A stretch of 64,000 nucleotides of DNA. Origin: Pisolithus tinctorius (lineage: Eukaryota > Basidiomycota > Agaricomycetes > Boletales > Pisolithaceae). The stretch spans positions 992,001 through 1,056,000 of the forward strand of contig JANFAH010000008.1 in assembly GCA_024663395.1 (NCBI GenBank), written 5' to 3'. The notes below the pieces were generated by a model that saw nothing but the letters and a program-made list of their open reading frames with translations, was not told the DNA's origin and made no database searches. Shown in pieces: positions 54,569 to 64,000 of this stretch. Numbering within the stretch: position 1 is the stretch's first letter; every line of letters begins with the position of its first letter. Made by a program: the position numbers and the translations under genes.

Positions 54569-55005
54569 TAACCATCCATGATACCCCTGAACACAGCAGA
54601 GTTGCAGAACGACTCAACAGAACACTTGTTGAGCAGGTATGTGCGATGATTGTTGCCAGCAGCCTACCCAAGAACCTCTGGGGGGAGGCCATTATGCACA
54701 CTACTTGGCTCAAAAACTGCTCGTCAACTCACTGTCTAGGCACAAATACTCCCTATGAAATGCTCTACCAAAGACCACCTGACCTCTCAAAAATTCCAGT
54801 CTGGGGATGTTGTGTCAAGGTCCATGACACCTCTGGCTCCAAACTAGACATGTGAGCCTGAGATGGACACTGGGTAGGTTTTGATCCTGAGAGCAATGGC
54901 CACTGCATCTACTGGCCTGACACACAAGCAATCAGAATTGAAAGAAGTGTCATTTTCGAGCACCAAGATGTGTCCATGCCACATGGTGTGCCACTCAAGG
55001 GGGAG

Positions 55006-55110
55006 CAGGGGAATTCTGATGCCTCAGAAAGAAATTCCGAAGCCTCAAAATGAAATTCTGAAGCCTCAGAATGGAATTCCACAGCTTCACAGGGAAATTC
55101 CGAGGCCCCA
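55006..55110 (+). repeat. 21-bp (7-residue) repeats in Copia pol linker
   Basis: About five units encode NSEAS-x-x in the linker between integrase and RT (NSDASER, NSEASK-stop, NSEASEW, NSTASQG, NSEAPQM). Such linker repeats usually mark unconstrained protein regions. Confidence 0.75.
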
Positions 55111-55948
55111 CAGATGGTTGAGCGACCCACCGAAGCAACTTTTGAAATTCCGAGACTCATTCTGGACCCACTTGGAGACAATTTTGAAACACCTCCACCT
55201 CAACCTCATCATTCCACTCGCCAGTGCTTCGAATCAGACTATATGAGGCATCTACATACAGGGGAAGGCACTCATGATGGGTGCATCCCTCTCAACTTCA
55301 TAAAAGAACTCCGAGAGAGTGACAGCAACCCTAACAGCCCTAAATCCCAAGAAAACACTACCTATGTATTCAATGAAGAACTAGCTACTGATGAAGATGA
55401 CACTAACATTGTGTATGCTATGGTGGCAGGGATGGATGAAGCCAAAGGGCTGGATCCATCGACAGTACAGGAAGCAAAATCCTGAGCTGACTGGCTGAAG
55501 TGGCAAAATGCCATAAATGCAGAATTAAAGAGCCTAGAGGAAGCACATACCTGGGATGTCATTGAGTCCCCCAAAGGTGCAAATGTCGTAGGATGCAAAT
55601 GGGTCTTCAAGATCAAATGCAATGCTGCCAGAGAAATTGAGAAGTACAAGGCCCACCTAGTCACTAAGGGCTATTCTCAGATCCAGGGTGTTGACTATGA
55701 TGAAACATATGCTCCTGTTGCAAGACTTGCATCTCTCCACACCATACTAGCAGTTGCTGCACACAATGACTGGGATATTGATGTATTTAATTTCCACTTG
55801 GCATTCCTCAATGGCAAATTTGGAGATGGCGAAGACATCTACATGGAGCTCCCTGGGGGCTACACTGTAGGGCGGAATTTTTCCTGTCCAGTTGGGAAGC
55901 TGAATGTAGCATTATATGGCTCGAAACAAGGTGCACTTTGGTGGTACC

Positions 55949-56941
55949 TGTGAAGTACGGGTTTACCCTCGGAGTGACCAGGCTTCAAGACCGGGTGACA
56001 GGGGTTAGCCCAGGTGGCCAGAGTCAAGGCCGGAAGACAGGGCTTAAGTCCGAGTGGCCAAAGTCGAGGCCGAGAGACAGGGGCCAAGTCTGGTTGGACC
56101 GGAGTCAAGGCCGGAGGTCAGGGGCCAAGTCTGGAGGACCGGACTTAAGGCCGGGAGCGCGGGAATAAGACCGGTAGCGTGGGAAACCGACCGGTCTTGG
56201 GGTGCGCACAGGGGGAAGCCAGTCCGGGGTTGGATCTACCTCCCTTGGTCTCAGCTTATGTGCTGTACCCTTATGCAAGCCGGGGAGAGGTCTGGGACAG
56301 GGGTTGGGGATAGCTTAAGGCTTGGCCTTAGCTATAGAGTAGTCTCAAGGGGTAATACAGAGTTGAGGGTAATACTAAGTTGATATTCTGACTGGGGTGC
56401 TACGAAGTATGTACAGGGGTTAAATACAGGAGGCCGGTCCAGGATAATGAACATAGAGCCGGACTTGTTAATAAGCTATTAGCAAGAAGATTAGCAAGAG
56501 TGTGGATAGCCATAGTGGCTGTGCCGAGGCTAATAGCCCAAGTCCGGGTGACCGGCATACCGGAGTCAGACACAGGATTTGTACAGTAAGCAAAAGTCAG
56601 ATGAACTGGCTAGACTAAATATAGTACAAACAAAGGGAAACAGACCGGAGTTATGTCCGGGTGACCCGGACATGGACCTAGGAGGACCGGGGTGGAGCAG
56701 TGCGAGGCCGGGAGGCCGAAACAGACCGGAGATAGGGGTAAAACACCGGACTTAAGTTATTTAGACCGGAGTTGGGTTTCCTAGGGCTGGAGTTGAGTTC
56801 TCTAGGCCGGAATTAGGTTTTCTAGGCTGGAATTAGGTTTTCTAGGCTGGACTGGGACCGGAGTTGACTGGAGTTAAGGGCTAGGGGTCCGGACTGGGCT
56901 GAGTCCAAGTCCGAGAGTCATGGATATGACAGTACCAGAAG
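55949..56941 (-). mobile_element. Solo LTR, long family, CpG-rich copy
   Basis: 993 bp; on the minus strand it reads TGTCATATCCATGA..CCGTACTTCACA, with the perfect duplication gtacc (55944-55948 and 56942-56946). Rich in CCGG and GTCCGG words, unlike the surrounding CG-poor sequence, and homologous to the decayed copy at 30991-31889. It interrupts RT at WWY / QKLC. Confidence 0.93.
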
Positions 56942-58003
56942 CTATGCACTACTCTTGCAGATCTTGGGCTCACCAGAGCACATGCAGACTGGGGAGTGTT
57001 CTATGGTTGCATTGGATTGGAAATTCTCATCCTTGCCAGCCATGTCAACAACTGCACTGTAACAGGCAGTTCCCCATCATTAATCCACTCATTTAAACAG
57101 GAGATCAGCACTTGTTTTAAAATCTCTGACCTAGGGCCCATCAGTTGGCTACTTGGAATGAAGGTGACATGGAACAGGGAAGCCTGCACCATATCACTGT
57201 TGCAGCAGTTGTACATCAAGGCCATCCTGACGAAATACAACCTCACCAACTGCAAACCTGCCACAATTCCAATGGACCCTGGCATAAAACTCTCCCACAG
57301 AGAAATTACGCAGCCAGCTGAAGAAGCTGCATGCATGAAAAACATACCCTACCGTGCCACTGTTGGCTCGCTCATGCACCTTGCCATTGGAACGCACCCT
57401 GACATTGCATTTGCTGTCTCCACAGTCGTGCAGTTCAACAATGCACCCAACATGACTCACTGGGAAGCTGTGAAATGAATCTACAAGTATATCTCAAGCA
57501 CAAAAGCGCTCGCTTTAATGTTTGGAAATTCAGAACACAGCCTCAAGGGCTATACCAATGCAGATGGAGCTTTGCAGGAGCATCAATGCACTATAAGCGG
57601 ATATGCCTACCTACTAGATGGTGGAGCTATCAATTGGGCTTCATGGAAACAAGAACATGTAATGCTCTCCACTGCTGAAGCAGAGTACATGGCAGCAACC
57701 CATGCAACCAAAGAGGGCCTGTGGCTTTGACAGCTCATTGGGGAAGTTTTCCGACCACTCAAACACCCTATCCCACTGTATTCTGACAGCCAATCCACCA
57801 TTGCACTTACCAAAGATGGCAGCTATCATGCTTGCACAAAGCACATCAACATATGATACCTTTTCATTCATTTTGCTGTGGAAAACCATTCCTTTCATTT
57901 AATTTATTGTCCTACTGATGACATGGTCACCAATACCCTTACCAAACCTTTACCCAGCATCAAGGCGAAACACTTCACATCTGCACTTGGACTTTGTTCT
58001 GAT

Positions 58004-58013
58004 TGAGGGGGAG
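58004..58013 (+). promoter_or_regulatory. Polypurine tract of Copia element 2
   Basis: TGAGGGGGAG directly before the 3' LTR start TGTCGAG. Confidence 0.75.
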
Positions 58014-58118
58014 TGTCGAGAATGCGATCTGGAATCATGGTAGCATCTTGGGGCTTCACCCAGAGGGCTTGGAATTTCTCCCTGACCCTCAGAATTAAAT
58101 TCTGATGTCATTACACTT
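58014..58118 (+). mobile_element. 3' LTR of Copia element 2, interrupted
   Basis: 105 bp matching the first part of 51954-52175, up to TCATTACACTT, where Gypsy LTR sequence starts (TGTCAAG at 58119). Confidence 0.9.
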
Positions 58119-58853
58119 TGTCAAGTCTGGGCCTACTCCGACCAACTCCGACGCTATATAAGGTCTAGAGGAGGGTCCAGAAGCAAGTCCGACACACAGG
58201 AACAGAACTCTGACTGGCAGAGTGGTGGCAGGAACAAAGTCTGCCAAAGCAAAGGCAGAGTGGAGTGAGGGCGTCAGGTTTAGCTCGTGCACTACCCCCT
58301 TGCACAATCTCAGCCCTTGTATTTCAGAGGGAGAGTACAGACAGAGAGTCGGAGATAACTCCAACAGGCAGAAGATGGAATCAGAGGGAGTAGGAACTAA
58401 GTTGATATTCATACTGAGGAATGGTGGAGTATGATACATGCTTTTATACTACTATGGAGGTACAGTAACCAGAACTGGAACTGACATATGGAGACCCAGA
58501 AATTTTCAAGTAAAAACTTCCTAGATGATGAATGAAGGGTAGACAGAGGACATATGAACGGGTAACATAGAACATCCAAAAAAGGAAACAGTCCAGGTGC
58601 TGGGCCATGCAATGCACGTGCTGCAGAGTACCTGACTGCATGCTGTCAGGGAAAAGCCTGAAGGTAGTCACATGACCACTCAGAGGATGGTCTGCTTGGT
58701 CTGGTAGGAGAGCAACACAAGTCTGACAGCAGTTGGAGCGGAGATGACTTGTAACCAACAGAAGTTGGGCAGAGTTGGTGCAGAGTGAGCGAATGACTGG
58801 CAGAAGAGGGTGCAGAGTGAGTAAAGACCTAGAGTGATTGCATGGTTATGACA
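58119..58853 (-). mobile_element. 3' LTR of Gypsy copy 2
   Basis: 735 bp, TGTCAAG..TTATGACA. The TATATAAGG-type sequence near 58155 replaces the CTAAACAAGG of copy 1. Confidence 0.9.
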
Positions 58854-58866
58854 GTCCCCCCCCCTT
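58854..58866 (-). promoter_or_regulatory. Polypurine tract of Gypsy copy 2
   Basis: AAGGGGGGGGGAC on the minus strand directly before the 3' LTR. Confidence 0.8.
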
Positions 58867-59046
58867 AGGGCCTGAACCCCTGAAGGCCGCATGTATGGGA
58901 CAAGATCAACACAAGTTGATCATTTGAAATTATTTTGATGCCTTGAGGATGATGGCTTTAGCTGTGGTGGAGCTCTGTTGGAGTTCGAAGTACTGCTTAA
59001 AAACACATGTTAGTGTACTGAACCTTCGTCCTTTCCTCCTATCATC

Positions 59047-60256
59047 ATGTCTTCCCAGTGCCAGAGCAAAACCCCCCAGCCAACCCCCAGCCACATCTGC
59101 GACTACTCCCAAGTCACGGATGAAGAGTTGGTCGTCCTCACCAACGACTCCACTGACACCGAGCAGGAAAAGTCTGTGGAGAAGGCACACCGATGAGAGG
59201 AGGCCAAGCAGAGAGAGAGAGAGTGCAAGGCCAAGTGCAAGGAGGCCAAGAGGCGGAAGGTGGAGGAGGAGAGACTGGAGGAGTGGAGGAAGAGAGCAGA
59301 GGAGGAAGAGGAGGCTCAAAGGAAGAAGGCAGCAGAGGAGGAGGCAGAAAGGCAGAGGCAGAGGGCCTCTGAAGAGAGGGCTCAGGCCAGGCAGGATGAG
59401 GCCACACAAAGGTGAGTGGCGGAGTACTGTGAGCCAGGCAGAACTGACTCGCAGTTTTTATTTCCTTAGACTATGCAGCATGGTGTACAATGTCAACACC
59501 ACCCAGAGGGTCCCTGGGACCTCTGTGGTGGTTACCGTGCCCAGGAGGGCCCCCTGCACTCACTGTGTAGCAAGTCTGATGGCAGGGCAGTGCGAGCCAG
59601 GGCAGGGGAAGACCAGGGCCTGCATGCCCTGTCATAACAAGAAGAAAACCTGCAGTTGGATGCAGGAGGAGGCAGTGGTAGGACCCTCACAAAAGAGGGC
59701 AGGGACAGGGAGCTCCCAAGGGGAGAAAAAGAAAAGACCACAAGGGAAAGGGAAAGTGAGAGCAACAGAGACAGAGGAGGCAGATGACGAGCAGGAGGCA
59801 GGCAGCAAAGAAGACAAGCCAGCGACCCTGCTCAAGGGTCCCTCAGGGGTGGGAGTACACACATGGTGGGCGGAGTGGGAGAGGGAGTGGCAGCTGCAGG
59901 CCATGGAGAAGCAGGCCGAAGTGCAAGAGGCTGCTGTGCTGGCCTTTGAGAGGATGGCAGAGGCAGCAGAGCAGATGGCGGTGGCTGCAGAGCGGACAGC
60001 TGACGAGTGGGCACTGTACTGCACCTGGGCAGAGTGGGCAGAGATGAGGAGGAGAGAGGATGTGCGTGAGGCCAGGATGGCAGAGCTCAAGCACACAGGC
60101 AGAGGATGGAAGAGGCCACAGTCAGAGGCAGTGGAGGGCAAGAACGACAAAGTGGATGAAGGTGCAGATGGGGACAATGAGGAAGAGGTTGAGGGAGAGC
60201 AGGAGGGCAGTGAAGAACAGGAGGGTGGTGGTTTGTATATTTTTGTACTGCTATGA
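59047..60256 (+). pseudogene. Antisense accessory ORF of Gypsy copy 2: coiled coil plus Zn2Cys6-like array
   Basis: It lies on the strand opposite to pol, between the chromodomain and the 3' LTR. Two exons: 59047-59411 (MSSQCQSKTPQPTPSH, then a long Glu/Lys/Arg-rich coiled coil) and 59470-60256, joined by a 58-bp GTGAGT..CCTTAG intron that keeps the frame. Exon 2 has CX2CX8CX9CX2CX6C (59555-59653), a basic Lys-rich patch, Ala/Glu-rich helices (FERMAEAAEQMAVAAERTAD), then an acidic tail; stop at 60254-60256. Total about 383 residues. One in-frame TGA at 59194-59196 disables it. The Cys spacing is close to fungal binuclear zinc clusters, so DNA binding is a reasonable guess. A remnant in copy 1 shows it belongs to the element family. 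Confidence 0.7.
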
Positions 60257-60384
60257 AATAGACTTGTGATTTTGCTCATGACTCTGAGAAGTGAAACAGA
60301 TAAGTGGGGAAAACTCTAAAGTACTTAAGGTAGTTCAGTAAGGGGTGGAGTTGGCCCATGGAGGAAGGTTATGTGGGCAGAGTG

Positions 60385-63300
60385 CTATGTCAGAGGTTGG
60401 TATGGGCCAGGTTTGTGTGGATAGCATTCATGGAAAGCAGACACTATGTTGGAAGCATGATCTAGCTCAGTTGCAAGCAACCAAGAGGTTTCTTTGTCGG
60501 TGTTCTCATAACCAGCCCAGCAGACTAGATACAAGAGCTGACAATGGTGGCGATGGCAGTCCACCTTAGAGTTGAGTATCTCTGATACTTCGTACTCAAG
60601 GTCACCATCGACATCCACTGGCAGAGGCAGAGGTTGTTGTCAGTTTGGGAAAGGGTTAGCTGCTGTGGCTTCCAGTTGTGAGACATGGAAGACTGGATGT
60701 ACCAAGTGCATGGAGTCAGGGAGCTTAAGGGTGACAGAATGTGTACCTGGCCTGGCCAAGATGGTGAATGGACCTAAGTAGTTTTTGGAGAGTTTTTCCG
60801 AAGGACAAGTGGAGCGGAAGTACTTGGCTTTGACATAGGCCTGTTCTCCAACCTTGAACTCAGGCAGAGGTATGCATTTAGCATCTGCTGGACCCTGGTA
60901 GCACTGTTGAGTGGCAGACATTTTGGAGTGGAGGAAATCATGAAGGGCAGAGAGCTCAACGACATAATCGTGAGCCCTGGGAGAGGTGAAGTCTTGGTCA
61001 GGGACCACAGACAGGTTTGGATGATATCCCTTGTTAGCAAAGAAGGGAGAAACTCCAGTAGTCACACTTGGTGCATTGTTGAAAGCAAACTCCACTAGAG
61101 GTAACAGCTCAGCCCAATTGTCTTGTTGGTAGTTACAGTAGACACAAAGGTACTGCTCCAGGGTCTGGTTCATTCACTCGGTCTGGCCATTGCCTTCTGG
61201 GTGGTAACCCAAAGTGAAGTGAAGGCACATATCAAGGGCTTTCCCTAGAGAGCGGAAGAAGTGTGAGATGAACTCAGGACCTCTGTCGGAGGTGACATTA
61301 GCTGGCACTCCATGCTTGGAGAAGACATGAGTTAGGAAGAGCTTAGCGAGTTCAGCAGAGGTGACAGAGTTGTGGGTGGGGATGAACACTGCTTGCTTTG
61401 AGAGGTGGTCCACTACCACGAGTATGGTGGAGTAGCCATTGGAGTTTGGGAGGTGTTCGATGAAGTCCATGGAGATGGAGTTCCAAGGTCTCTCTGGGAC
61501 AGGGAGTTGCTTCAGTAGACCATAAGGGCAGTGGCGTGGAGTTTTGCTCCGTCCACAGGTGGTGCAAGACCTGACATATTCTTTCATGTTGGAGTGGAGG
61601 TTAGGCCACATGTAGTCCCTGCGGACGAGTTCTAGGGTGCAGTTTTGCACGAAATGGCCTGCTAGAGGATGATCATGCTTGAACCGAAGCACTTGAAGGC
61701 AGAGGTCATCAATGTCAGGGACAAAGATACAACCATCAAGGCAGAGTAGACCATTGGAGTCCAGGGACCACTGAGGCTTAGTCAGAGCTGGAAGATGGCT
61801 GGCAGATACAGGGTCAGATGGTAAGGCAGAGATGATGTTGGAGTGCAAGCACTCAACATCGAAGACCATGGCAGCATGGAGCACAGGTGCCATGAGGGTA
61901 GTGGTATGGAGGGACAATGCAAGTTGCTCCTGTGTAAACATAGGGCAGAGATTGTGAGGATTTACCTGTGCATAGTCCCTATCCCCCCCCTTTGGGTAGA
62001 CGTCCCAACATTGCATAAGTGCGTCGGGTTTGGCTCCTGAGCAGCCAGGTTGGAAGTGAATGGAAAGATTAAACTGCAAAAGGTACTCCAACCAGCAGGC
62101 CTGTCGACAAGTGAGAACCTTAGAGGTGGAAAAATACTCAAGATTTTTGTGGTCTGTCACCACATCGACAGGTAAGGTGGAACCTTCTAGGTAATGCCAC
62201 CAATGGCAGAAGGCCCCGAAGATAGCCAACAGCTCCTTGTCATGGGTATCATAGTTGAGTTCTGGCACAGTCATGGTGTGAGAGTAGAAAGCGACTGGGT
62301 GGAGTTCACCATCAGAGCAGGTGATCGACAAAATGCCAGCAATGGCATAGTCAGAGGTGTCGGTTCCAACTGTAAGCGGAGCATCAGGAATCCAGTGCAG
62401 CACTCCTCAGAAAAGTTCCAAGGAGCACCCTTTCATGTGAGGTGAGTGAGTGGAACGATGATGTTGGAGTAGTTATTAATGAATCATCTGTAGAAGTTCA
62501 CGAAACCAAGGAAAGACTGGATGTCTCACACCTTCTGTGGCTCAGGCCAGTCATGGACCACCTGAACCTTCTCAGCAGACATGGTGAGACCGGAGGGAGA
62601 AAGAACATAACCAAGGTACTCAATGGAGTCAGAGTGAAACTCACACTTCTCTGGCTTGGCATAAAGACCATGCTTTTGAAGGTGGCAGAGTACCTCTGTT
62701 ACATGTTTGTGGTGTGACTCCATGTTCTGTGAGTAAATTAAGATGTCATCGAGGTATACCACAACACAGACATCGAGCATGTCTGCAAAGATGCTATTAA
62801 CAAATCACTGGAAGGCCACAGGCACATTAGTCAGACCAAATGGCATTACCTGCCACTCGTAAGAACCATAACGAGTGTGGAATGCCATTTTCCATTCATC
62901 TCCGTCTGCAATGTGGACTAGATGATAGGCATGGTGGAGGTTGATCTTGGTGTAGACTTTAGCGCAGCTTGGAGAGTCGAGTAGGTTGGAGATGAGTGGC
63001 AGCGGATAGCGATCTTTTTTTGTGATTTTGTTGAGCCCTTGATAGTCTATGCAGAGGTGGAGTGAACCATCCTTCTTCTTTATGAAGAGGACAGGGGCAA
63101 CGTGAGTGGAGGTGGACTGTTTGATGAAGCCATAGCCAAGATGCTCAAATGAGCAGTGTGGTGGAAGTTCCATAGCCTTGTCTTTACTAAAGACATTGGC
63201 AAACTCGTGATACTCAGGAGGGACTGAAGAGAGATCAGGAGGCAGAGAAGAAGCAGAGGATGCATGAAGCTTCACATCATCAGCAGAAAGTTGTAAGCAG

Positions 63301-63872
63301 AACTGTCTAGAGCCAGGGAGAGCACAGGCTCTGACATACGCAGCAGCATTGATGAGTGAGATGAGTGGAGCGGAGCGTGGCAAGTCAGTCGGAGGTGCAG
63401 TCAGAGCTGCAAATGGAGCGGAGGGTGTCAGATCTGGAGCAGAGGTCACAGGGGAAGATGACCAAGGCTCCTGGGGTGTTGGCATTCCCTGTAATGATGG
63501 TTTGAATGATATACTGCCCAGTACCCAGTCAATCAATGGATTGAAGCAGGTGAGCCAGTTGTGTCCTAACACCAGTGAACATGAAGAATCCAATGGAGTA
63601 ACATAAAATGAAATGGAATTGACATCGCCAGAAGGAAAGCGGAGGGAAAGATCTACTTCTTGGGAAATGACAGCATTTGTACTACCATCAAACAAGTGGA
63701 GCGGAATTGGCAGAGAGATGGAGGAAACAGAAATGGCATATTTTTTGATTATAGACGGGTCTGCGAAACAATGAGAAGAGCTGGAATCAATCAACACAGA
63801 AACAGTATTAACAGAGTAGTCAAGAAGAGTTACAGATGGAAGTAAAGAATTGGGACTAGAAAGAGTGGACAC
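60385..63872 (-). pseudogene. Gypsy chromovirus pol, copy 2
   Basis: 63872-62805: retropepsin-like region (VLIDSSSSHCFADPS; the expected DSG reads DSS) and RT fingers, with an in-frame deletion of about 40 codons before EHLGYGFIKQ. 62780-62526: YLDD palm motif and thumb. 62403-61174: RNase H (GTDTSDYAIAG), integrase zinc finger (HDHPLAGHF..CTTCGRSK) and a complete D-D-E core (SMDFIEHL, SDRGPEF, HPEGNGQTE). 61173-60640: integrase C-terminus (FKVGEQAYVKAKYF). 60618-60385: chromodomain (YEVSEILNSK..YLVCWAGYENTDKETSWLL). The breaks at 61171-61173 and between 60640 and 60618 are TGA codons where Arg is expected; a small deletion near 62400 breaks RT-RNase H. Confidence 0.92.
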
Positions 63873-63876
63873 GTTG

Positions 63877-64000
63877 TGGGGAACAGAATCTCTCCCAGCT
63901 AGAATAGTGATAGGCTGAAGGCGAGTTGGTGAGCCTGCCTAGGATCGTCCCAAGGGAACCCAGACTAGCACAAGAGCAAAAGGAGGCAAGAAGAAGAGGG
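63877..64000. other. Unidentified sequence at right edge
   Basis: Gypsy homology (compare 28319-28400) stops at GACACGTTG. The following TGGGGAACAGAATCTC.. has no match elsewhere in the window. It could be the end of another insertion continuing beyond the window, or a deletion junction. Confidence 0.4.

Larger units (their letters stand above)
52240..58010 (+). pseudogene. Copia element 2 GAG-pol polyprotein
   Basis: From ATG 52240: GAG (UBN2-like, MAKDDHSLQVPTLN), a zinc knuckle CENCG-stop-KGHSRDQC (TAG in place of Trp or Tyr at about 52981), protease ILFNSGASHHMS, the pre-integrase block (RLGHITPKAIQ), integrase with HTDLRGP, HSDCGGEY and HSRVAERLNR, the RT start WVFKIK..KAHLVTKGYSQ, the palm motif reading SHVNNCTVTG, and RNase H (GYTNADGALQEHQ, LSTAEAEYMAA). 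Stops are mostly TGA where Arg is expected (53593, 54853, 54859, 55484, 57476, 57728 region, 57856). The protease Asp and both RT Asp residues read Asn. A frame restart follows GAG_pre-integrase (53922). The MITE and the 993-bp LTR interrupt integrase and RT. Confidence 0.9.
51954..58118 (+). mobile_element. Ty1/Copia element 2 (composite with later insertions)
   Basis: 5' LTR 51954-52175, primer-binding site 52176-52187, GAG-pol from 52240 to about 58010, polypurine tract 58004-58013, and a 3' LTR start at 58014, cut at 58118 by the Gypsy LTR. Within it lie the MITE (54201-54568) and a solo LTR (55949-56941). Its GAG and RT sequences and its LTR are unlike family A. The left flank is caggg; the matching right flank is beyond the window. 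Confidence 0.9.
58119..63876 (-). mobile_element. Ty3/Gypsy chromovirus copy 2 (5' end missing)
   Basis: Same family as 23416-30451 but better preserved and richer in CG. Order on the minus strand: protease-RT, RNase H-integrase, chromodomain, antisense accessory ORF, polypurine tract, 3' LTR. GAG and the 5' LTR are not in the window: homology stops at 63876, and unrelated sequence follows. It inserted into the 3' LTR of Copia element 2. Confidence 0.9.

Noticed and set aside
59138..60279. Minus-strand Ser/Leu/Pro-rich ORFs opposite the accessory gene
   Set aside because: They mirror a Glu/Lys/Ala-rich coiled-coil coding sequence on the plus strand. The plus frame has the splice pair, Cys motif and copy-to-copy conservation.

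Overview
The window is typical of a repeat-rich Agaricomycete (mushroom-forming basidiomycete) genome, probably a TE-inflated species. The evidence is fungal-style short introns (about 45-60 bp, GT..AG), basidiomycete KDZ, Tnp2-like and hAT-type transposase remnants, Ty3/Gypsy chromoviruses and Ty1/Copia elements of fungal type, and several gene families that I know only from Agaricomycetes. I see no rRNA, CRISPR array or bacterial-style operon. Almost every long coding region is a broken transposable element, and the few host-like genes (an eIF5 fragment, a DUF427 domain, a kinase-family-associated protein) are partial.

Layout. 1-5.2 kb: Ty1/Copia family A in scrambled order on the minus strand (RT-RNase H, LTR, GAG-PR-INT running off the left edge), plus an LTR nested inside another LTR. 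5.4-9.5 kb: a minus-strand KDZ transposase gene split by three solo LTRs. 9.9-12.9 kb: a divergent plus-strand hypothetical gene split by three more. 13.3-16.7 kb: a minus-strand SPL-EP-W repeat protein and a plus-strand gene with a Zn2Cys6-like motif. The second of these is broken by a complete 635-bp TRIM whose LTRs carry a tRNA-like sequence. 16.7-21.8 kb: mostly non-coding, with a large degenerate satellite at 20.1-21.4 kb. 21.8-35.9 kb: nested retrotransposons. A plus-strand Gypsy element is split by a minus-strand Gypsy chromovirus (flanked by the 5-bp duplication tgcag), which is itself split by a solo Copia LTR. 35.9-37.6 kb: Tnp2/CACTA-like remnant. 39-42.8 kb: a large transposase-like gene split by solo LTRs. 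42.8-51 kb: hypothetical genes, a hAT fragment, the eIF5 pseudogene, DUF427 and the kinase-family-associated gene. 52-58.1 kb: a second Copia element containing a perfectly palindromic MITE and a 993-bp solo LTR. 58.1-63.9 kb: a younger Gypsy copy with a spliced antisense accessory ORF, interrupted by unidentified DNA at the right edge.

Common threads. Most insertions can be resolved to the base, because 5-bp (LTR) or TA (MITE) target duplications flank them and removing them restores the host reading frame. Inactivating changes are dominated by CGA-to-TGA stops and Asp-to-Asn changes in CpG context, as expected from decay of methylated CpG. The TRIM and both Copia families share the same primer-binding motif (GGTTATGAGCCC), complementary to the anticodon arm of initiator tRNA-Met. 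They therefore appear to use half-tRNA priming, and the TRIM is a plausible parasite of Copia machinery.

Limits: no database search or alignment was run. Family names rest on recognised motifs; exon boundaries are proposals.
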